A stretch of 11,565 nt of DNA from Balneolia bacterium (lineage in GTDB: Bacteria > Bacteroidota > Rhodothermia > Balneolales > Cyclonatronaceae), in the NCBI GenBank assembly GCA_003567135.1, contig PXAI01000354.1, positions 1 through 11,565 on the forward strand, written 5' to 3'. Shown piece by piece: positions 6,756-11,565 of this stretch. The position numbers and the translations under genes were made by a program. Under the pieces are notes generated by a model. The model searched no databases and was not told the DNA's origin. It saw nothing but the letters and a program-made list of their open reading frames with translations. Positions within the stretch are counted from its first letter, which is position 1. The number at the start of each line of letters is the position of its first letter.

Positions 6756-7493
6756 ATGAAACCGTTTATTCTCAAACACGGCGTCCGGACGTACGAAACC
6801 AATGCCGACGGGCGGATGTCTGTCTCCAACCTGATTCATGTCATGCAGGAAGCTGCCGGCGCTCACGCAGATCAGCTTGGCTGGTCGGTTCGCTCACTTC
6901 GTGATGGCGGCAAAACGTGGATTCTGCAACGTTTTTATGTTCAGATTGAATCCCTCCCCGAAGACCTGACGGAAATCAGCGTGAAAACATTTCCTTCGGG
7001 CGCCGATCGGCTCTTTGCATATCGCGATTATTTAGTGACGGATGACGAGAAAAACATCATCGCGAAGGGCACCAGCAGCTGGGTCATACTAGACCTGAGC
7101 TCCCGGAGAGTTCAAGCTCCGCCGGAAGATGTTCACGCTGTAGCAAAAAAATTCGGGCCACGCATTCTGGAAATCCCTAAAGAGAGAATGGTATCGCCGG
7201 AAAATTTTGATTACGAGCGAACCTTTCACGTAAGAAAGCACGATCTGGATTTAAATAATCACGTTAATAACGTCCGTTATGTAGAATGGGCCGTAGAAAC
7301 GGTGCCGGAATCCGTGTTCGATCACAAGCAGCTTTGCTCGCTGGATATCGTTTTCAAGGCCGAGTGTTTTTTCGGGGATGAGATCCGATCTGTTTCAAAA
7401 TCAGCATCTGAGAACTCCGAATTTTCGCATACACTCACCAGATCATCGGATGAGAAAATTGTGTGTATGGCGAAAACGGTTTGGGGAAAATAA
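6756..7493 (+). CDS. Acyl-ACP thioesterase (double hotdog, FatA/FatB-like)
   Basis: Hydrolyses acyl-acyl carrier protein to free fatty acid in the cytosol. The 245 residues form two hotdog repeats. The N-terminal one (about 5-125) shows the NLIHVMQEAAGAHADQLG helix (25-42). The C-terminal one (about 150-243) has the signature HDLDLNNHVNNVRYVEW (162-178), including Asn167 and His169 of the catalytic set and Trp178. Bacterial members of PF01643 have this length and layout. ATG 6756 is preferred over the adjacent in-frame TTG at 6753. It is the last gene of the PhoH cluster, followed by a palindromic terminator-like element. Nothing else in the cluster points to lipid metabolism, so chain-length preference and physiological role are open. 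A less likely alternative is a 4-hydroxybenzoyl-CoA-type thioesterase fusion. Confidence 0.9.
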   Translation: MKPFILKHGVRTYETNADGRMSVSNLIHVMQEAAGAHADQLGWSVRSLRDGGKTWILQRFYVQIESLPEDLTEISVKTFPSGADRLFAYRDYLVTDDEKNIIAKGTSSWVILDLSSRRVQAPPEDVHAVAKKFGPRILEIPKERMVSPENFDYERTFHVRKHDLDLNNHVNNVRYVEWAVETVPESVFDHKQLCSLDIVFKAECFFGDEIRSVSKSASENSEFSHTLTRSSDEKIVCMAKTVWGK

Positions 7494-7503
7494 GTCTCGC
7501 AGG

Positions 7504-7537
7504 ACTGTAGGTACAGGGCATGCCCTGCACCTACAGT
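7504..7537. terminator. 34-bp near-perfect palindrome plus T-run; REP-like bidirectional terminator candidate
   Basis: Two 17-bp arms meet between 7520 and 7521 with a single mismatched pair (A7513/C7528). The inner core is CAGGGCATGCCCTG and the outer arms read CTGTAGGT and ACCTACAG. Five T follow at 7537-7541, giving the form of a Rho-independent terminator for the PhoH-thioesterase transcript. It lies 10 bp after the thioesterase stop, in the 92-bp gap to the convergent photolyase, so it may serve both directions, although no good T-run follows on the minus strand. The sequence resembles widespread intergenic palindromes I recall from environmental genomes. It is unrelated in sequence to the palindrome at 1525-1574. 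Confidence 0.75.
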
Positions 7538-7585
7538 TTTTAATGAAGATTTTGGCGCTGGTTTTCCCAAACCCCGGTCACAATT

Positions 7586-9088
7586 TCAGTTCGTATCCTC
7601 AAACAAATCTCTTGTGATCACGCCGTTTCCAAATTCTTTGAGGTAGTTTGCGAGCTTGATTTTTTTACGGGTTGAGTCGCTCGTCATATAACGCACTTTT
7701 CCGTAGACTTTTCGTTCCGGTCCCCAGGCGCGGTCGAATCTGCCGAGAATCCAGAAAATTCCCGAATAGCTGTTGGGATCGCGGCCGTCAATCGCGTACG
7801 TGTTATTCAGATCGATCAGGTATTTCAGCGCCGTTTCCACGTCGGGTGTCCAGCTGAGCACATTTTTTCCCCAAAGCATTCTGAGGTAATTGTGAATGAC
7901 CCCTTCCTTCACAAGCTGACGCTGTGCAGCATTCCAGATGTCGTCGCTCGTCTCTGCTTTGGCCAGCTCCTCATACGAATAAATCTTCTCCCGCTGATCG
8001 CCTTCATGCTCACGCAGCGTTTCCTGCGCCCAGTCGGGCAGCGATTCAAACTTATCGTAATTCGGCGTATGATGGCAAAAATGAAATCCGGTTTCGCGCC
8101 AGGTCACCAGCTCATCCAGAAACGCGTCGACGTAATCGTGGCCTCCCCAGAAGCCGTCGCGCTTGCCGTTTTGCGGCTGGATTTTATCGTAACCCCAGTC
8201 TCTTGGCTGACGCTTCAGCGCGCCGAATGCTGCTTCATACGCGCTTACTTTACCAAAATGCAGCCACGGACTCAGCCTGCTGCTGCGGTCTCTATCGGGA
8301 TGATTTCGCTCTTCCGAATAATATGCGAGATCATTTTCGAGAAAGTCGTTCATCCGCTTTAGCCCGGCTTTTCTCGTGCCCTCCATTTCAATAATTGGCA
8401 CACTGTGATCAATAGGCAGTTTTGAGATAAACGCCGGGATATCCTTAAAGCACTCTTTCCCGTCGGGCCATTTCTTTTTTATTTGTTTGGGGATGTCCAC
8501 CTTTTCGCGATTTTCCAGATCTTCAAGTGGATTTTCTTGGGGGGGATTGCTGAAGCATTCCACAAAATTGCGCTGCATCATTTTCCGGAAGATATACGCT
8601 GAGTAGGGCGCTTTTGTCGACATCGCCATCGGGATAATCCCGTTCGAATCCACGGTGATGTAGGGGATGTCAACCTCCTTCGGAATTTTCTTATTTCGCT
8701 CCTTCATAATAAAAACCGGATACTCGTCCGTCACAATCAGGCAGGATTTCTTCATCAGCTCACGAAGCAGCGCCTGGTAGTTACCGGCCTCATCCTCCAC
8801 ATAGCTGTAATAGTTTACGTCGTTTTTTTCCGTCCAGTCCTGATGCTCCGCCATCCCCTGAAGGATAAAATGATGGATGCGGTCGTTCGCCCAGGGATAA
8901 TCACACGACATCCCTTCAAAAACCAGTAACGGCTTGCCAAGCTTGTTCGCCCAGCCGATCGCGTATTCCAGCGCATAATTGTAGTGAAAACGCCGGTTGA
9001 TCTGCATCCAGTAGAGCACAAATTCGCCGTCAGAGTTCGCCTCGTTTTCGTTGCGTTTAAAAACCCTTTTGCTGTTTACGTTTTTCAT
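7586..9088 (-). CDS. Class II CPD DNA photolyase
   Basis: Light-driven, FAD-dependent repair of cyclobutane pyrimidine dimers. The 500-residue product has an N-terminal Rossmann-type antenna domain (about 20-180) and a C-terminal helical FAD domain. Class II hallmarks are SRLSPWLHFGKVS (270-282), FLDELVTWRETGFHFC (323-338), WNAAQRQLVKEG (385-396), YAIDGRDPNSYSG (431-443) and GRFDRAWGPER (449-459) followed by GKVRYMTS (463-470). Trp385, Trp406 and Trp413 are spaced 21 and 7 residues apart, as I recall for the electron-transfer tryptophans Trp360, Trp381 and Trp388 of the Methanosarcina mazei enzyme. It is slightly long for the class (about 450-480), partly from a basic N-terminal extension of about 20 residues and an insert at about 295-318. 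The start ATG lies 22 bp after the stop of the upstream photolyase gene, so the two probably share a transcript. No Shine-Dalgarno is visible. Confidence 0.96.
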   Translation of the reverse strand: MKNVNSKRVFKRNENEANSDGEFVLYWMQINRRFHYNYALEYAIGWANKLGKPLLVFEGMSCDYPWANDRIHHFILQGMAEHQDWTEKNDVNYYSYVEDEAGNYQALLRELMKKSCLIVTDEYPVFIMKERNKKIPKEVDIPYITVDSNGIIPMAMSTKAPYSAYIFRKMMQRNFVECFSNPPQENPLEDLENREKVDIPKQIKKKWPDGKECFKDIPAFISKLPIDHSVPIIEMEGTRKAGLKRMNDFLENDLAYYSEERNHPDRDRSSRLSPWLHFGKVSAYEAAFGALKRQPRDWGYDKIQPQNGKRDGFWGGHDYVDAFLDELVTWRETGFHFCHHTPNYDKFESLPDWAQETLREHEGDQREKIYSYEELAKAETSDDIWNAAQRQLVKEGVIHNYLRMLWGKNVLSWTPDVETALKYLIDLNNTYAIDGRDPNSYSGIFWILGRFDRAWGPERKVYGKVRYMTSDSTRKKIKLANYLKEFGNGVITRDLFEDTN

Positions 9089-9110
9089 ATCGTGTGTTCA
9101 AAAATGTGAA

Positions 9111-10670
9111 TTAATTCGTTTCGTAGCGCTCCAATCCCTCAATAAACGCATGCGACTGTTCCCGGATCTGCTTCTTTTCCTCGTCGCTTTTTTTCCGGTA
9201 CATGTTTACCATGAACGATACGCGCCCGTTTTCTTCAAACGCTTCCTCGTGGTTGCCTACAAAATTCCAGTACAGATAGTTGAACGGACACGCTTTCTCG
9301 CCCAGTTTTTTGCTGACCGAATAGGCGCATGAGGAGCAATGATTGCTCATTTTGTTGATATAATTACCGCTGGAAACATACGGCTTTGAGGCAAGAACAC
9401 CGCCGTCAGCGAAGGTGCTCATTCCAAGCACGTTCGGTAATACGACCCAATCCCAGGCATCCACAAAGCCGTACCAGAACCAAAGATACAGTTCATGCGG
9501 ATCGGATTCGGTGAGGTTGCTGATGTTGCTCAACACCATCAGCCGGGGGATGTGATGCGTGTATCCTGTATCAATCACGCTGAGAACGGCGGCCTGCACG
9601 CAGCGCATTTTTGTTTTACCATCCCAGAAAAACTGTGGGATTCCTTTCTGAAATTTGAAGGCATTCGCCGTTTTGACATCCGGCATCATCGCGAGATAAT
9701 AAATCCGGATGAACTCCCGCCAGCCGATAATCTGCCGGATAAATCCTTCAACGGACTGAATCGGAGCGTTTCCCTCGCGGTATGCCGCTTCAGCCCGGTC
9801 GCAGAGTTCTTCGGGCGTCAGCAGGCCGTTGTTGATGTACATCGATAATCCGGAGTGGTAAATCAGCCGCTCGTCTTCGGCCATGGCATCTTCGTAAGGA
9901 CCAAAAAGCTCCATCCGGTTTTCGAAAAAATCATCGGCGGCTTTCAGCGCTTCTTTTCGGGTAACGGCGTAGTTGAACTCTTCGGCTTTTCCGAACGCGT
10001 CCGGAAAATTATCCGCTACAAATTCGGCCACTTCGCTTGTGATATCATCCTGCTCAAACCTGATTTCAGCCGGAGGCTTGTGCCCTTTGGGCAGTTTTTT
10101 ACGGTTATCCTTATCGTAGTTCCAGTCGCCGCCCTCGGGTTTATCGCCATCCATCAAATAGCCGGTGTCACGACGCATATCGCGATAGAAATACTCCATT
10201 CGGTAACCCTCCCCGATTTTATCCTTCCACTTGCCGGCTTCAGCCATAAAAAACGGATTATCCAGAACGCTCACTCTCCCATTAAAATCGGTTTCGAGTT
10301 TACTGAACGTTTCTTTGGCATTCCACTCGGAGGGCTCAAAGAGAAACAGCTCTGCCTCACGATTATCGTGCAGCCAGTTTCGGATTTGCTGATCGGGCAT
10401 ATCATCGCCCTGCAAATAAACTATCTCGAATCCTTCATCCTCACACTCCTGCGCAAAATGCCGCTGACAGCTCAGCTCGAATGTAATTTTTTGTTTGTGG
10501 AAGGGAAGCCTTCGGTAGGCGTCGTATGACTCACAGAAAAGGATTGCATCCAAACCGGAAATGTCCGCATCTTTTATTTTTGCCAGCGAAAGCTGATCGG
10601 GCTGAATGACGAAAATCTTCGAACCCGCTTCTTTGAGTTTTTCTGATCCGGTTTTAAATTTACTTCCCAT
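9111..10670 (-). CDS. 4Fe-4S (6-4)-type photolyase/cryptochrome (FeS-BCP family)
   Basis: Flavoprotein of the bacterial cryptochrome/photolyase group carrying an iron-sulfur cluster; characterised members (Agrobacterium PhrB, Rhodobacter CryB) use FAD and a lumazine antenna, and PhrB repairs (6-4) photoproducts. The 519 residues comprise an antenna domain (about 18-150) and a helical catalytic domain. Four cysteines, Cys357 (MRC), Cys445 and Cys448 (HCSSC) and Cys461 (ACPF), are spaced 88, 3 and 13 apart, as for Cys350/438/441/454 of PhrB from memory. GYTHHIPRLM (369-378) holds the paired His372/His373. Trp349 and Trp397 line up with the PhrB electron-transfer tryptophans at the same offset of 7, while the following position is Phe398 where PhrB has Tyr. 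It is the first gene of the photolyase pair. The promoter should lie in 10671-10765. Whether it acts in repair, signalling or both cannot be decided here. Confidence 0.95.
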   Translation of the reverse strand: MGSKFKTGSEKLKEAGSKIFVIQPDQLSLAKIKDADISGLDAILFCESYDAYRRLPFHKQKITFELSCQRHFAQECEDEGFEIVYLQGDDMPDQQIRNWLHDNREAELFLFEPSEWNAKETFSKLETDFNGRVSVLDNPFFMAEAGKWKDKIGEGYRMEYFYRDMRRDTGYLMDGDKPEGGDWNYDKDNRKKLPKGHKPPAEIRFEQDDITSEVAEFVADNFPDAFGKAEEFNYAVTRKEALKAADDFFENRMELFGPYEDAMAEDERLIYHSGLSMYINNGLLTPEELCDRAEAAYREGNAPIQSVEGFIRQIIGWREFIRIYYLAMMPDVKTANAFKFQKGIPQFFWDGKTKMRCVQAAVLSVIDTGYTHHIPRLMVLSNISNLTESDPHELYLWFWYGFVDAWDWVVLPNVLGMSTFADGGVLASKPYVSSGNYINKMSNHCSSCAYSVSKKLGEKACPFNYLYWNFVGNHEEAFEENGRVSFMVNMYRKKSDEEKKQIREQSHAFIEGLERYETN

Positions 10671-10765
10671 GCTGAGGCACGCCGATTCTATTTTATCAGT
10701 AGTTATTATTTGATGATCTAAATGTTTATTCTTGCCCTTTACGTTCCGAACCGCTCCGATTCTCT
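10671..10765. promoter_or_regulatory. Divergent promoter region, photolyase operon / SGNH hydrolase
   Basis: This 95-bp AT-rich gap separates two divergent starts and must contain both 5' regulatory regions. No exact TAnnTTTG is present on either strand. A near-match with one extra base, TATTATTTG (10704-10712), points towards the plus-strand gene. I see no clear inverted-repeat operator, so light or stress regulation of the photolyases cannot be inferred. Confidence 0.4.
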
Positions 10766-11565
10766 ATGAAAAAGACTCTGCTCAATTTACTGCTCGTTCT
10801 TGTCTCCACGCTGATCGCATTGCTGCTCGCTGAGGTCGTGATCCGCGCGGTGAATCCGGTAAATGTGCGCAGTACCTGGCTTCAGATGCACGATCGCGGT
10901 TTTTTTGTGAACAATCCGGGCGGAAATCATCTTCATACGTTTGAAGACCGACGCGTTCGCTATCAGTTCTCACCAGAGGGATTTCGCGGTGAAGGGATCA
11001 ACCCCGACAAAAAAAACATCCTCTTTTTCGGCGATTCGTTTACTTTCGGCCTGCTTGTAGAGGAAGAAGATACCATCACCGGAAACCTCCGATCGCTTTT
11101 TGATGATCACGTTCCGGGGCACAATCTGAATCTCATCAACGGCGGCATCGGCGGATCGGGCCTGGCCGACTGGGTCGCATTTTACGAAGTGTTCAGAGAT
11201 GATCTGGATGTGGATGCGGTTGTGCTGGTGTTTAATCATTCGGATTTGATGAGGAGCCTGGCAAAGAATCTGTATGTTTTGAAAGATGACGAGCTCCTTC
11301 CTTCGAAAAGATGGGAGGAAAGAAAGATCAAGCGAATTCTGAACCGAAGCAGTCTTTATAAATGGCTGCAGGAAAACAGTCACATTGTTTCCGGATTTTC
11401 AACCTGGTCGTGGTCATATATGCATCCGGATCTGACCAATATGTTTTCTCAGGATGAAACGCGCGTGCTTATTCCAACCGCCGAAGAGTTAGAGACGGAA
11501 TCAGACTACGTAATCCGTATCAGCTCCGAACTATTGAACCGGTTCAGGCTGATGACACAAAAAGA
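10766..11565 (+). CDS. Membrane-anchored SGNH/GDSL hydrolase (3' end outside window)
   Basis: The frame opens at ATG 10766 and stays open to the window edge, giving 266 codons with the C-terminus missing. The N-terminus MKKTLLNLLLVLVS followed by TLIALLLAEVVIR is a single uncleaved-looking hydrophobic segment (about 4-26) with a Lys-Lys start, so the rest should face the periplasm. FFGDSFTFGLLVEEEDT (87-103) is block I, with Ser91 the likely nucleophile. NGGIGGSG (125-132) gives the oxyanion glycine, and LVFNHSDL (154-161) is block III-like. The Asp/His block V expected near the C-terminus is not reached. The GDSFTFG form is typical of SGNH proteins in envelope or exopolysaccharide gene sets (acetyl-ester hydrolases or transferases), but the substrate is unknown. 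It is divergent from the photolyases and not closely related to the lipoprotein at 2373-3845, which has GNSL. Confidence 0.85.
   Translation, partial: MKKTLLNLLLVLVSTLIALLLAEVVIRAVNPVNVRSTWLQMHDRGFFVNNPGGNHLHTFEDRRVRYQFSPEGFRGEGINPDKKNILFFGDSFTFGLLVEEEDTITGNLRSLFDDHVPGHNLNLINGGIGGSGLADWVAFYEVFRDDLDVDAVVLVFNHSDLMRSLAKNLYVLKDDELLPSKRWEERKIKRILNRSSLYKWLQENSHIVSGFSTWSWSYMHPDLTNMFSQDETRVLIPTAEELETESDYVIRISSELLNRFRLMTQK

Noticed and set aside
6090..6866. Long minus-strand open frame (258 codons) opposite the PNP gene
   Set aside because: The PNP motifs are intact on the plus strand, and the opposite frame runs across the PNP-thioesterase junction with no recognisable family.
7560..7573. Small hairpin GGTTT-TCCC-AAACC before the photolyase stop
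   Set aside because: Only a 5-bp stem without a T-run on the minus strand, so it is too weak to call a terminator for the photolyase transcript.
9855..10529. Plus-strand open frame of 224 codons with hydrophobic stretches inside the FeS-BCP gene
   Set aside because: It is antisense to a clear photolyase with conserved cofactor residues. The hydrophobic look arises from antisense reading of acidic and Lys-rich codons.
1..11565. Possible defence island, prophage, integron or CRISPR locus
   Set aside because: All complete genes but one, and most of the window, belong to recognisable housekeeping, repair or envelope families. No spacer-repeat arrays, integrases, transposases, toxin-antitoxin pairs or nuclease/ATPase defence pairs were seen.

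Overview
The window is ordinary chromosomal DNA with roughly balanced base composition, from a Gram-negative bacterium of the Bacteroidota / Rhodothermota / Balneolota type. Three things suggest this. None of the gene starts has a convincing Shine-Dalgarno sequence. A TAnnTTTG motif, the Bacteroidota -7 promoter element, lies upstream of rpe. The gene families (a GNSL-type SGNH lipoprotein, a stand-alone PASTA protein, a PhoH ATPase, a bacterial acyl-ACP thioesterase) are common in that group. The exact lineage is inference. There are eleven genes: nine complete and one cut at each window edge. I see no rRNA, tRNA, CRISPR array, transposase, prophage gene or obvious pseudogene.

Layout, left to right. 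(1) Plus strand, 1-2376: the 3' end of an unrecognised gene, a single-pass membrane protein with three PASTA repeats, then ribulose-phosphate 3-epimerase (rpe). The 193-bp gap before rpe holds three palindromes, including a perfect 50-bp one. (2) Minus strand, 2373-3845: an SGNH/GDSL-like lipoprotein convergent with rpe, whose stop codon overlaps that of rpe. (3) Plus strand, 4110-7493: a tight four-gene cluster of PhoH-family ATPase (TTG start), MBL-fold metallohydrolase, purine nucleoside phosphorylase and acyl-ACP thioesterase. Junctions are 4-bp and 8-bp overlaps and a 12-bp gap, and the cluster ends in a palindrome followed by five T. (4) Minus strand, 10670-7586: two photolyases 22 bp apart, a 4Fe-4S (6-4)-type photolyase/cryptochrome followed by a class II CPD photolyase. 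(5) Plus strand from 10766: a membrane-anchored SGNH/GDSL hydrolase that runs off the window, divergent from the photolyases.

The clearest functional unit is the photolyase pair. By family, the two enzymes together would cover the two main UV lesions, (6-4) photoproducts and cyclobutane dimers. The spacing of key residues (4 Cys in one, 3 Trp in the other) matches what I recall of the characterised relatives. The PhoH cluster is probably one transcript of housekeeping genes (RNA-linked ATPase, purine salvage, fatty-acid release), not an obvious single pathway. I found no convincing undescribed defence or mobile system. The most unusual non-coding signals are the palindromes between PASTA and rpe and between thioesterase and photolyase, which look like dispersed REP-like repeats.
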